DNA from: Hydractinia symbiolongicarpus
Taxonomy: Eukaryota > Cnidaria > Hydrozoa > Anthoathecata > Hydractiniidae
NCBI RefSeq assembly: GCF_029227915.1
Contig: NC_079888.1
Coordinates: 24,408,001 to 24,472,000 of the forward strand
Direction of reading: 5' to 3'
Length of the DNA stretch: 64,000 nt
The notes under the pieces were generated by a model that saw only the letters and a list, made by a program, of their open reading frames with translations, made no database searches and was not told the origin of the DNA. The position numbers and the translations under genes are program-made. This document shows positions 50,401-62,300 of the stretch, one piece after another. Positions within the stretch are counted from its first letter, which is position 1. Each line of letters begins with the position of its first letter.

Positions 50401-52073
50401 AGTCCAGCATCTACGGGAAATCGCAGGTTTTCGTTTGCCGGCGATTAAACTTCTTTTATTCAGCGTCTCATCAAAAATGAAAACATTTTTAAAAACTACA
50501 AGTCTCATGCGTTTTAGTGGTGAAAAGGTAATTTAAAAAATCGTTCCGGAAATGAGTTTACTCCCTGGGTACTTTCTTTGTATACTTTTGACTATACGGG
50601 CCAAGCCCGGGATTTACGGGAAATCGCGGATTTTTGTTCGCCGGCGATTAAACTTCTTTTATTTAGCGTCCCATCAAATATGAAAATATTTTTGAAAACT
50701 ACAAGTCTCATGCGTTTAGTGGTAAAAAAATAATTTAAAAAATCGATCTGGAAATGAGTTTACTATCTGGGTACTTTCTTTGTATACTTTTGACTATACG
50801 GGCCGAGTCCGGGATTTAGGGAAATCGCAGGTTTTCGTTTGCCGGCGATTAAACTGCTTTTATTCAGCGTCTCATCAAAAATGAAAACATTTTTGAAAAC
50901 TACAAGTCTCATGCGTTTTAGTGGTGAAAAAATAATTTAAAAAATCGTTCGCGAAATGAGTTTACTCCCTGGGCACTTTCTTTGTATACTTTTGACTATA
51001 CGGGACAAGCCGGGATTTACGGGAAATCGCGGGTTTTCGTTTGCCGGCGATTAAACTTCTTTTATTCAGCGTCTCATCAAAATTGAAAACATTTTTAAAA
51101 ACTACAAGTCTCATGGGCTTTAGTGGTGAAAAAATAATTTAAAAAATCGTTCTGGAAATGGGTTTACTCACAGGGTACTTTCTTTGTATACATTCGACTA
51201 TACGTGCCAAGCCCGGGATTTACGGGAAATCGCGGGTTTTCATTTGCCGGCGATTAAACTTCTTTTATTCAGCGTCTCATCAAAAATGAAAACATTTTTA
51301 AAAACTACAAGTCTCATGCGTTTTAGTGGTGAAAAAATAATTTAAAAAATCGTTCGGGAAATGAGTTTACTCCCTGGGTACTTTCTTTGTATACTTTTGA
51401 CTATACGGGCCAAGCCGGGATTTAGGGGAAATCGCGGGTTTTCGTTTGCCGGCGATTAAACTTCTTTTATTCAGCGTCTCATCAAAAATGAAAACATTTT
51501 TAAAACGTACAAGTCTTATGCGTTTTAGTGGTGAAAAAATAATTTAAAAAATCGTTCTGGAAATGAGTTTACTCACAGGGTACTTTCTTTGTATACATTC
51601 GACTACACGGGCCAAGCCCGGGATTTACGGGAAATCGCGGGTTTTCGTTTTCCGGCGATTAAACCTCTTTCATTAAGCGTCTCATCAAAAATGAAAACAT
51701 TTTTGAAAACTACAAGTCTCATGCGTTTTAGTGGTGAAAAAAAAATTTAAAAAATCGTTCGGGAAATGAGTTTACTCCCTGTGTACTTTCTTTGTATACA
51801 TTCGACTATACGGGCCAAGCCCCGGATTTACGGGAAAACGACGGATTTCCTTTGCCGGCGATTAAACTGCTTTTATTCACGGTCTTATCAAAAATGAAAA
51901 CATTTTTGAAAACTACAAGTCTCATGCGTTTTAGTGGTGAAAAAATAATTTAAAAAATCGTTCGCGAAATGAGTTTACTCCCTGGGTACTTTCTTTGTAT
52001 ACTTTTGACTATACGGGCCAAGCGGGGATTTACGGGAAATCGCGGGTTTTCGTTTGCCGGCGATTAAACTTCT
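46405..52073 (+). repeat. 28-monomer HOR (5,669 bp), copy 1
   Basis: This unit is repeated immediately downstream. Diagnostic states include AACTCCAAGTC (46,446), TATGAAGATATT, GGGTCAAGCCC, GTTGTGGAAATGCG, GTTCATGAAATG, GGGTATTTTTTTTG, GTGGTTAACAAATAAT, GGTAAATCAATAAT, CTTATGACTATAC, CCAGCATCTACGGG and TTTAGGGGAAATCG. It contains inner repeats, such as the GTTAACAAAT monomer near 48,090 and 48,900. About half a dozen single-base differences from copy 2 were seen over 5 kb. Confidence 0.9.
51480..51890 (+). repeat. Most divergent monomer pair
   Basis: Several otherwise rare changes sit together: TTTAAAACGTACAAG, GACTACACGGG, GTTTTCCGGCG, AAACCTCTTTCATTAAGCG, GAAAAAAAAATTTAAAA, CCTGTGTAC, CCCCGGATTT, GGGAAAACGACGGATTTCC and TTCACGGTCTTATC. 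They look like an older, decaying pair of units that escaped homogenisation. The neighbouring HOR copy has no equivalent at the matching place. Confidence 0.75.
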
Positions 52074-55000
52074 TTTATTCAGCGTCTCATCAAAAATGAA
52101 AACATTTTTGAAAACTCCAAGTCTCATGCGTTTTAGTGGTGAAAAAATAATTTAAAAAATCGTTCGGGAAATGAGTTTACTCCCTGGGTACTTTCTTTGT
52201 ATACTTTTGACTATACGGGCCGAGTCCGGGATTTACGGGAAATGGCGGATTTTCGTTTGCCGGCGATTAAACTTCTTTTATTCAGCGTCCCATCAAATAT
52301 GAAGATATTTTTGAAAACTACAAGTCTCATGCGTTTAGTGGTAAAAAAATAATATAAAAAATCGTTCGGGAAATGAGTTTACTCCCTGGGTACTTTCTTT
52401 GTAAACTTTTGACTATACGGGTCAAGCCCGGGATTTACAGGAAATCGCGGGTTTTCGTTTGCCGGCGATTAAACTGCTTTTATTCAGCGTCTCATCAAAA
52501 ATGAAAACATTTTTAAAAACTACAAGTCTTATGCGTTTTAGTGGTGAAATAATAATTTAAAAAATCGTTGTGGAAATGCGTTTACTCCCTGGGTACTTTC
52601 TTTGTATACTTTTGACTATACGGGCCGAGTCCGGGATTTAGGGAAATCGCAGGTTTTCGTTTGCCGGCGATTAAACTGCCTTTATTCAGCGTCTCATCAA
52701 AAATGAAAACATTTTTGAAAACTACAAGTCTCATGCGTTTTAGTGGTGAAAAAATAATTTAAAAAATCGTTCGGGAAATGAGTTTACTCCCTGGGTACTT
52801 TCTTTGTATACTTTTGACTATACGGGCCAAGCCGGGATTTACGGGAAATCGCGGGTTTTCGTTTGCCGGCGATTAAACTTCTTTTATTCAGCGTCTCATC
52901 AAAAATGAAAACATTTTTAAAAACTACAAGTCTCATGCGTTTTAGTGGTGAAAAAGTAATTTAAAAAATCGTTCATGAAATGAGTTTACTTCCTGGGTAC
53001 TTTCTTTGTATACTTTTGACTATACCGGCCAAGCCCGGGATTTACGGGAAATCGCGGGTTTTCGTTTGCCGGCGATTAAACTTATTTTATTCAGCGTCTC
53101 ATCAAAAATGAAAACATTTTTGAACACTACAAGTCTCATGCGTTTTAGTGGTAAAAAAATAATTTAAAAAATCGTTCGGGAAATGAGTTTACTCCCTGGG
53201 TACTTTCTTTGTATACTTTTGACTATACGGGCCGAGTCCGGGATTTACGGGAAATCGCGGATTTTCGTTTGCCGGTGATTAAACTTCTTTTATTCAGCGT
53301 CCCATCAAATATGAAAATATTTTTGAAAACTACAAGTCTCATGCGTTTAGTGGTAAATAAATAATATAAAAAATCGTTCGGGAAATGAGTTTACTCCCTG
53401 GGTATTTTTTTGTATACTTTTGACTATACGGGCCAAGCCCGGGATTTACGGGAAATCGCGGGTTTCCGTTTGCCGGCGATTAAACTTCTTTTATTCAGCG
53501 TCTCATCAAAAATGAAAACATTCTTGAAAACTAAAAGTCTCATGCGTTTTAGTAGTGAAATAATAATTTAAAAAATCGTTTGGGAAATGAGTTTACTCCC
53601 TGGGTACTTTCTTTGTATACTTTTGACTATACGGGCCAAGCCCGGGATTTACGGGAAATCGCGGGTTTTCGTTTGCCGGCGATTAAACTTCTTTTATTCA
53701 GCGTCTCATCAAAAATGAAAACATTTTTGAAAACTACAAGTCTCATGCGTTTTAGTGGTTAACAAATAATTTAAAAAATCGTTCGGGAAATGAGTTTACT
53801 CCCTGGGTACTTTCTTTGTATACTTTTGACTATACGGGCCGAGTCCGGGATTTACGGGAAATCGCGGATTTTCGTTTGCCGGTGATTAAACTTCTTTTAT
53901 TCAGCGTCCCATCAAATATGAAAATATTTTTGAAAACTACAAGTCTCATGCGTTTAGTGGTAAATCAATAATATAAAAAATCGTTCGGGAAATGAGTTTA
54001 CTCCCTGGGTATTTTTTTTGTATACTTTTGACTATACGGGCCAAGCCCGGGATTTACGGGAAATCGCGGGTTTTCGTTTGCCGGCGATTAAACTTCTTTT
54101 ATTCAGCGTCTCATCAAAAATGAAAACATTCTTGAAAACTACAAGTCTCATGCGTTTTAGTAGTGAAATAATAATTTAAAAAATCGTTTGGGAAATGAGT
54201 TTACTCCCTGGGTACTTTCTTTGTATACTTTTGACTATACGGGCCAAGCCGGGATTTACGGGAAATCGCGGGTTTCCGTTTGCCGGCGATTAAACTTCTT
54301 TTATTCAGCGTCTCATCAAAAATGAAAACATTTTTAAAAACTACAAGTCTCATGCGTTTTAGTGGTGAAAAAGTAATTTAAAAAATCGTTCGGGAAATGA
54401 GTTTACTTCCTGGGTACTTTCTTTGTATACTTTTGACTATACGGGCCAAGCCCGGGATTTACGGGAAATCGCGGGTTTTCGTTTGCCGGCGATTAAACTT
54501 CTTTTATTCAGCGTCTCATCAAAAATGAAAACATTTTTGAAAACTACAAGTCTCATGCGTTTTAGTGGTTAACAAATAATTTAAAAAATCGTTCGGGAAA
54601 TGAGTTTACTCCCTGGGTACTTTCTTTGTATACTTTTGACTATACGGGCCGAGTCCGGGATTTACGGGAAATCGCGGATTTTCGTTTGCCGGCGATTAAA
54701 CTTCTTTTATTCAGCGTCCCATCAAATATGAAAATATTTTTGAAAACTACAAGTCTCATGCGTTTAGTGGTAAAAAAATAATATAAAAAATCGTTCGGGA
54801 AATGAGTTTACTCCCTGGCTACTTTCTTTGTATACTTATGACTATACGGGCCGAGTCCAGCATTTACGGGAAATCGCAGGTTTTCGTTTGCCGGCGATTA
54901 AACTGCTTTTATTCAGCGTCTCATCAAAAATGAAAACATTTTTAAAAACTACAAGTCTCATGCGTTTTAGTGGTGAAAAGGTAATTTAAAAAATCGTTCG

Positions 55001-57340
55001 GGAAATGAGTTTACTCCCTGGGTACTTTCTTTGTATACTTTTGACTATACGGGCCAAGCCCGGGATTTACGGGAAATCGCGGATTTTTGTTCGCCGGCGA
55101 TTAAACTTCTTTTATTTAGCGTCCCATCAAATATGAAAATATTTTTGAAAACTACAAGTCTCATGCGTTTAGTGGTAAAAAAATAAATTAAAAAATCGAT
55201 CTGGAAATGAGTTTACTCCCTGGGTACTTTCTTTGTATACTTTTGACTATACGGGCCGAGTCCGGGATTTAGTGAAATCGCAGGTTTTCGTTTGCCGGCG
55301 ATTAAACTTCTTTTATTCAGCGTCTCATCAAAAATGAAAACATTTTTAAAAACTACAAGTCTCATGCGTTTTAGTGGTGAAAAAGTAATTTAAAAAATCG
55401 TTCGGGAAATGAGTTTACTTCCTGGGTACTTTCTTTGTATACTTTTGACTATACGGGCCAAGCCCGGGATTTACGGGAAATCGCGGGTTTTCGTTTGCCG
55501 GCGATTAAACTTCTTTTATTCAGCGTCTCATCAAAAATGAAAACATTTTTGAAAACTACAAGTCTCATGCGTTTTAGTGGTGAAAAAATAATTTAAAAAA
55601 TCGTTCGGGAAATGAGTTTACTCCCTGTGTACTTTCTTTGTATACTTTTGACTATACGGGCCGAGTCCAGGATTTACGGGAAATCGCGGATTTTCGTTTG
55701 CCGGCGATTAAACTTCTTTTATTCAGCGTCCCATCAAATATGAAAATATTTTTGAAAACTACAAGTCTCATGCGTTTAGTGGTGAAAAAATAATATAAAA
55801 AATCGTTCGGGAAATGAGTTTACTCCCTGGGTACTTTTTTTGTAGACTTTTGACTATACGGGCCAAGCCCGGGAATTACGGGAAATCGCGGGTTTTCGTT
55901 TGCCGGCGATTAAACTTCTTTTATTCAGCGTCTCATCAAAAATGAAAACATTCTTGAAAACTACAAGTCTCATGCGTTTTAGTGGTGAAATAATAATTTA
56001 AAAAATCGTTTGGGAAATGAGTTTACTCCCTGGCTACTTTCTTTGTATACTTATGACTATACGGGCCGAGTCCAGCATCTACGGGAAATCGCAGGTTTTC
56101 GTTTGCCGGCGATTAAACTTCTTTTATTCAGCGTCTCATCAAAAATGAAAACATTTTTAAAAACTACAAGTCTCATGCGTTTTAGTGGTGAAAAGGTAAT
56201 TTAAAAAATCGTTCCGGAAATGAGTTTACTCCCTGGGTACTTTCTTTGTATACTTTTGACTATACGGGCCAAGCCCGGGATTTACGGGAAATCGCGGATT
56301 TTTGTTCGCCGGCGATTAAACTTCTTTTATTTAGCGTCCCATCAAATATGAAAATATTTTTGAAAACTACAAGTCTCATGCGTTTAGTGGTAAAAAAATA
56401 ATTTAAAAAATCGATCTGGAAATGAGTTTACTATCTGGGTACTTTCTTTGTATACTTTTGACTATACGGGCCGAGTCCGGGATTTAGGGAAATCGCAGGT
56501 TTTCGTTTGCCGGCGATTAAACTGCTTTTATTCAGCGTCTCATCAAAAATGAAAACATTTTTGAAAACTACAAGTCTCATGCGTTTTAGTGGTGAAAAAA
56601 TAATTTAAAAAATCGTTCGCGAAATGAGTTTACTCCCTGGGCACTTTCTTTGTATACTTTTGACTATACGGGACAAGCCGGGATTTACGGGAAATCGCGG
56701 GTTTTCGTTTGCCGGCGATTAAACTTCTTTTATTCAGCGTCTCATCAAAATTGAAAACATTTTTAAAAACTACAAGTCTCATGGGCTTTAGTGGTGAAAA
56801 AATAATTTAAAAAATCGTTCTGGAAATGGGTTTACTCACAGGGTACTTTCTTTGTATACATTCGACTATACGTGCCAAGCCCGGGATTTACGGGAAATCG
56901 CGGGTTTTCATTTGCCGGCGATTAAACTTCTTTTATTCAGCGTCTCATCAAAAATGAAAACATTTTTAAAAACTACAAGTCTCATGCGTTTTAGTGGTGA
57001 AAAAATAATTTAAAAAATCGTTCGGGAAATGAGTTTACTCCCTGGGTACTTTCTTTGTATACTTTTGACTATACGGGCCAAGCCGGGATTTAGGGGAAAT
57101 CGCGGGTTTTCGTTTGCCGGCGATTAAACTTCTTTTATTCAGCGTCTCATCAAAAATGAAAACATTTTTGAAAACTACAAGTCTCATGCGTTTTAGTGGT
57201 GAAAAAATAATTTAAAAAATCGTTCGCGAAATGAGTTTACTCCCTGGGTACTTTCTTTGTATACTTTTGACTATACGGGCCAAGCGGGGATTTACGGGAA
57301 ATCGCGGGTTTTCGTTTGCCGGCGATTAAACTTCTTTTAT
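52074..57340 (+). repeat. 28-monomer HOR, copy 2, two monomers shorter (5.26 kb)
   Basis: Markers follow copy 1 at +5,669 bp (AACTCCAAGTC), +5,668 after a one-T loss near 53,405, and +5,262 at the CCAAGCGGGGATT monomer (52,019 and 57,281). The 406-bp change means two monomers are absent near 57,140. The corresponding part of copy 1, about 51,475-51,885, holds the most degraded monomers of the window. Single-base differences include GAACACTAC, TATACCGGCC and CCCTGTGTAC. Confidence 0.9.
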
Positions 57341-58694
57341 TCAGCGTCTCATCAAAAATGAAAACATTTTTGAAAACTACAAGTCTCATGCGTTTTAGTG
57401 GTGAAAAAATAATTTAAAAAATCGATCTGGAAATGAGTTTACTCCCTGGGTACTTTCTTTGTATACTTTTGACTATACGGGCCGAGTCCGGGATTTAGGG
57501 AAATCGCAGGTTTTCGTTTGCCGGCGATTAAACTTCTTTTATTCAGCGTCTCATCAAAAATGAAAACATTTTTAAAAACTACAAGTCTTATGCGTTTTAG
57601 TGGTGAAAAAATAATTTAAAAAATCGTTCGGGAAATGAGTTTACTCCCTGGGTACTTTCTTTGTATACTTTTGACTATACGGGCCGAGTCCGGGATTTAC
57701 GGGAAATCGCGGATTTTAGTTTGCCGGCGATTAAACTGCTTTTATTCAGCGTCTCATCAAAAATGAAAACATTTTTGAAAACTACAAGTCTCATGCGTTT
57801 TAGTGGTGAAAAAATAATTTAAAAAAATCGTTCGGGAAATGAGTTTACTCCCTGGGTACTTTCTTTGTATACTTTTGACTATACGGGCCAAGCCGGGATT
57901 TACGGGAATTCACGGGTTTTCGTTTGCCGGCGATTAAACTTCTTTTATTCAGCGTCTCATCAAAAATGAAAACATTTTTGAAAACTACAAGTCTTATTCG
58001 TTTTAGTGGTGAAAAAATAATTTAAAAAATCGTTCTGGAAATGAGTTTACTCCCTGGGTACTTTCTTTGTATACATTCGACTATACGGGCCGAGTCCGGG
58101 ATTTAGGGAAATCGCAGGTTTTCGTTTGCCGGCGAGTAAACTGCTTTTATTCAGCGTCTCATCAAAAATGAAAACATTTTTGAAAACTACAAGTCTCATG
58201 CGTTTTAGTGGTGAAAAAATAATTTAAAAAATCGTTCTGGAAATGAGTTTACTCACAGGGTACTTTCTTTGTATACATTCGACTATACGTGCCAAGCCCG
58301 GGATTTTCGGAAAATGGCGGGTTTTCGTTTGCCGGCGATTAAACTGCTTTTATTCAGCGTCTCATGAAAAATGAAAACATTCTTGAAAACTACAAGTCTC
58401 ATGCGTTTTAGTGGTGAAATAATAATTTAAAAAATTCCTTTGGGAAATGAGTTTACTCCCTCGGTACTTTCTTTCTATGCTTTTGACTATACGAGCCGAG
58501 TGCAGGATTTTCGGGAAATCGCAGGTTTTCGTTTGCCGGCGATTAAACTTCTTTTATTCAGCGTCTCATCAAAAATGAAAACATTTTTAAAAACTACAAG
58601 TTTCATGGGCTTTAGTGGTGAAATAATAATTTAAAAAATCGTTTGGGAAATGAGTTTACTCCCTGGGTACTTTCTTTGTATACTTTTGACTATA

Positions 58695-58744
58695 CGGGCC
58701 GAGTCCAGGATTTACGGGAAATCGCAGGTTTTCGTTTGCCGGCG
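58695..58744 (+). other. GC-rich, CpG-dense island of the monomer (example)
   Basis: Monomer positions 51-100 are GC-rich within an AT-rich unit. By hand count of a consensus the island has about 32 G/C in 50 bases, against about 44 in the other 153. It contains about nine CpG sites and four CGGG motifs (or CAGG variants) starting 11, 9 and 10 bp apart, and ends in the palindrome GCCGGC. The same island recurs in essentially every monomer. No protein-binding site is proven; regular spacing on one helical face is an inference. Confidence 0.8.
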
Positions 58745-58773
58745 ATTAAACTTCTTTTATTCAGCGTCTCATC

Positions 58774-58791
58774 AAAAATGAAAACATTTTT
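58774..58791. other. Perfect A/T dyad in the standard monomer (example)
   Basis: The sequence reads AAAAATG, then AAAA, then CATTTTT: a perfect 7-bp inverted repeat around a 4-base centre. TTTTT at the end of the right arm is followed by AAAAA, giving an overlapping TTTTTAAAAA palindrome. Monomers with TTTTTGAAAAC keep the first dyad and lose the second. Runs of A and T at this spacing are expected to bend DNA. Whether a hairpin forms or a protein binds is not shown by sequence alone. Confidence 0.75.
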
Positions 58792-59040
58792 AAAAACTAC
58801 AAGTCTCATGGGCTTTAGTGGTGAAATAATAATTTAAAAAATCGTTTGGGAAATGAGTTTACTCCCTGGGTACTTTCTTTGTATACTTTTGACTATACGG
58901 GCCGAGTCCAGGATTTACGGGAAATCGCAGGTTTTCGTTTGCCGGCGATTAAACTTCTTTTATTCAGCGTCTCATCAAAAATGAAAACATTTTTAAAAAC
59001 TACAAGTCTTATGCGTTTTAGTGGTGAAAAAATAATTTAA

Positions 59041-60170
59041 AAAATCGTTCTGGAAATGAGTTTACTCCCTGGGTACTTTCTTTGTATACTTTTGACTATA
59101 CGGGCCGAGTCCAGGATTTACGGGAAATCGCAGGTTTTCGTTTGCCGGCGATTAAACTTCTTTTATTCAGTGTCTCATCAAAATTGAAAACATTTTTAAA
59201 AACTACAAGTCTCATGCGTTTTAGTGGTTAAAAAGTAATTTAAAAAATCGTTCGGGAAATGAGTTTACTCCCTGGGTACTTTCTTTGTATACTTTTGACT
59301 ATACGGGCCGAGTCCGAGATTTACGGGAAATGGCGGATTTTCTTTTGCCGGCGATTAAACTTCTTTTATTCAGCGTCCCATCAAATATGAAAATATTTTT
59401 GAAAACTACAAGTCTCATGCGTTTAGTGGTAAAAAAATAATATAAAAAATCGTTCGGGAAATGAGTTTACTCCCTGGGTACTTTCTTTGTAAACTTTTGA
59501 CTATACGGGCCAAGCCCGGGATTTACGGGAAATCGCGGGTTTTCGTTTGCCGGCGATTAAACTTCTTTTATTCAGCGTCTCATCAAAAATGAAAACATTT
59601 TTAAAAACTACAAGTCTTATGCGTTTTAGTGGTGAAAAAATAATTTAAAAAATCGTTCTGGAAATGAGTTTACTCCCTGGGTACTTTCTTTGTATACTTT
59701 TGACTATACGGGCCGAGTCCAGGATTTACGGGAAATCGCAGGTTTTCGTTTGCCGGCGATTAAACTTCTTTTATTCAGTGTCTCATCGAAAATGAAAACA
59801 TTTTTAAAAACTACAAGTCTCATGCGTTTTAGTGGTTAAAAAGTAATTTAAAAAATCGTTCGGGTAATGAGTTTACTCCCTGGGTACTTTCTTTGTATAC
59901 TTTTGACTATACGGGCCGAGTCCGGGATTTACGGGAAATGGCGGATTTTCGTTTGCCGGCGATTAAACTTCTTTTATTCAGCGTCCCATCAAATATGAAA
60001 ATATTTTTGAAAACTACAAGTCTCATGCGTTTAGTGGTAAAAAAATAATATAAAAAATCGTTCGGGAAATGAGTTTACTCCCTGGGTACTTTCTTTGTAA
60101 ACTTTTGACTATACGGGCCAAGCCCAGGATTTACGGGAAATCGCAGGTTTTCGTTTGCCGGCGATTAAAC
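59041..60170 (+). repeat. 608-bp three-monomer tandem duplication
   Basis: GTGGTTAAAAAGTAATTT occurs at 59,226 and 59,834, 608 bp apart. Each is preceded by AGTGTCTCATC and followed by the GGCGGATTTTC monomer, CCC/TATG and TTTGTAAAC. Small differences are TCTTTTGCC versus TCGTTTGCC and CAAAATTG versus CGAAAATG. Confidence 0.8.
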
Positions 60171-62300
60171 TGCTTTTATTTAGCGTCTCATCAAAAATGA
60201 AAACATTTTTAAAAACTACAAGTCTTATGCGTTTTAGTGGTGAAATAATAATTTAAAAAATCGTTCTGGAAATGCGTTTACTCCCTGGGTACTTTCTTTG
60301 TATACTTTTGACTATACGGGCCGAGTCCGGGATTTAGGGAAATCGCAGGTTTTCGTTTGCCGGCGATTAACCTGCCTTTATTCAGCGTCTCATCAAAAAT
60401 GAAAACATTTTTGAAAACTACAAGTCTCATGCGTTTTAGTGGTGAAAAAATAATTTAAAAAATCGTTCGGGAAATGAGTTTACTCCCTGGGTACTTTCTT
60501 TGTATACTTTTGACTATACGGGCCAAGCCGGGATTTACGGGAAATCGCGGGTTTTCGTTTGCCGGCGATTAAACTTCTTTTATTCAGCGTCTCATCAAAA
60601 ATGAAAACATTTTTAAAAACTACAAGTCTCATGCGTTTTAGTGGTGAAAAAGTAATTTAAAAAATCGTTCGGGAAATGAGTTTACTTCCTGGGTACTTTC
60701 TTTGTATACTTTTGACTATACGGGCCAAGCCCGGGATTTACGGGAAATCGCGGGTTTTCGTTTGCCGGCGATTAAACTTATTTTATTCAGCGTCTCATCA
60801 AAAATGAAAACATTTTTGAAAACTACAAGTCTCATGCGTTTTAGTGGTGAAAAAATAATTTAAAAAACCGTTCGGGAAATGAGTTTACTCCCTGGGTACT
60901 TTCTTTGTATACTTTTGACTATACGGGCCGAGTCCGGGATTTACGGGAAATCGCGGATTTTCGTTTGCCGGCGATTAAACTTCTTTTATTCAGCGTCCCA
61001 TCAAATATGAAAATATTTTTGAAAACTACAAGTCTCATGCGTTTAGTGGTAAAAAAATAATATAAAAAATCGTTCGGGAAATGAGTTTACTCCCTGAGTA
61101 CTTTTTTTGTATACTTTTGACTATACGGGTCAAGCCCGGGATTTACGGGAAATCGCGGGTTTTCGTTTGCCGGCTATTAAACTTCTTTTATTCAGCGTCT
61201 CATCAAAAATGAAAACATTCTTGAAAACTACAAGTCTCATGCGTTTTAGTAGTGAAATAATAATTTCAAAAATCGTTTGGGAAATGAGTTTACTCCCTGG
61301 GTACTTTCTTTGTATACTTTTGACTATACGGGACAAGCCGGGATTTACGGGAAATCGCGGGTTTTCGTTTGCCGGCGATTAAACTTCTTTTATTCAGCGT
61401 CTCATCAAAAATGAAAACATTTTTAAAAACTACAAGTCTCATGCGTTTTAGTGGTGAAAAAGTAATTTAAAAAATCGTTCGGGAAATGAGTTTACTTCCT
61501 GGGTACTTTCTTTGTATACTTTTGACTATACGGGCCAAGCCCGGGATTTACAGGAAATCGCGGGTTTTCGTTTGCCGGCGATTAAACTTCTTTTATTCAG
61601 CGTCTCATCAAAAATGAAAACATTTTTGAAAACTACAAGTCTCATGCGTTTTAGTGGTGAAAAAATAATTTAAAAAATCGTTCGGGAAATGAGTTTACTC
61701 CCTGGGTACTTTCTTTGTATACTTTTGACTATACGGGCCCAGTCCGGGATTTACGGGAAATCGCGGATTTTTGTTTGCCGGCGATTAAACTTCTTTTATT
61801 CAGCGTCCCATCAAATATGAAAATATTTTTGAAAATTACAAGTCTCATGCGTTTAGTGGTAAAAAAATAATATAAAAAATCGTTCGGGAAATGAGTTTAC
61901 TCCCTGGGTACTTTTTTGTATACTTTTGACTATACGGACCAAGCCCGGGATTTACGGGAAATCGCGGGTTTTCGTTTGCCGGCGATTAAACTTCTTTTAT
62001 TCAGCGTCTCATCAAAAATGAAAACATTCTTGAAAACTACAAGTCTCATGCGTTTTAGTGGTGAAATAATAATTTAAAAATTCGTTTGGGAAATGAGTTT
62101 ACTCCATGGCTACTTTCTTTGTATACTTTTGACTATACGGGCCGAGTCCAGGATTTACGGGAAATCGCAGGTTTTCGTTTGCCGGCGATTAAACTTCTTT
62201 TATTCAGCGTCTCATCAAAAATGAAAACATTTTTAAAAACTACAAGTCTCATGCGTTTTAGTGGTGAAAAAGTATTTTCAAAAATCGTTCGGGAAATGAG
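60171..62300 (+). repeat. Monomers of the CCC/TATG and GGAAATGCG series
   Basis: The order (GGAAATGCG/TTTAGGG, CTGCC, TTTACTTCC, CTTATTTTATT, CGCGGATTTT, CCC/TATG, GGTACTTTTTTTG) repeats that at 46.9-47.9 kb as a non-adjacent copy. The motif GAAATAATAATTTCAAAAATCG at about 61,255 removes the usual stop and gives a 91-codon open frame of no coding value. TGGTACTTTTTTG length variants occur at about 61,910 and 62,315. Confidence 0.75.

Larger units (their letters stand above)
58645..58847 (+). repeat. Representative 203-bp satellite monomer
   Basis: This is a clean example measured from GGG of GGGAAATGAG to the same point in the next copy, exactly 203 bp. In order it holds the GGGAAATGAG start, GTATAC, the GC-rich island, GCCGGCGATTAAAC, the A/T dyad, CTCATG, and the AATTTAAAAAATCG tail that joins the next unit. 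It carries common variant states: CCAGG and CGCAGG in the island, GGGCTTTAG after CTCAT, and TTTGGG at its junctions. Since 203 = 3x67+2, a reading frame cannot continue in phase from copy to copy, which argues against a repeat protein. Confidence 0.95.
57341..59040 (+). repeat. Unique HOR junction, then CTTTCTATG block
   Basis: From 57,341 the 28-mer pattern stops and a CGATCTGG/TTTAGGG monomer begins. One junction at about 57,820 has an extra A (TTTAAAAAAATCG) and one island reads GGGAATTCACGGG. From about 58,020 the order CATTCGAC, CGTGCC/TTTTCGGAAAATGG, AAAAAATTCCTTTGGG, CTTTCTATGC and two GGGCTTTAG monomers repeats that of 11.2-12.0 kb and 16.9-17.9 kb. Confidence 0.75.

Noticed and set aside
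58716-58744. CENP-B box in the TTTTCGTTTGCCGGCGA part of the monomer
   Set aside because: TTCG is present but the central A and the CGGG half are not at the required positions.
58643-58837. Recurring open frame of about 64 codons (MGNEFTPW...) in dozens of monomers
   Set aside because: It is one phase of the satellite. The period of 203 is not divisible by three, variants fall without regard to codon position, lengths change with single-base changes at the AT-rich stop, and the reverse strand is also open at the same places.
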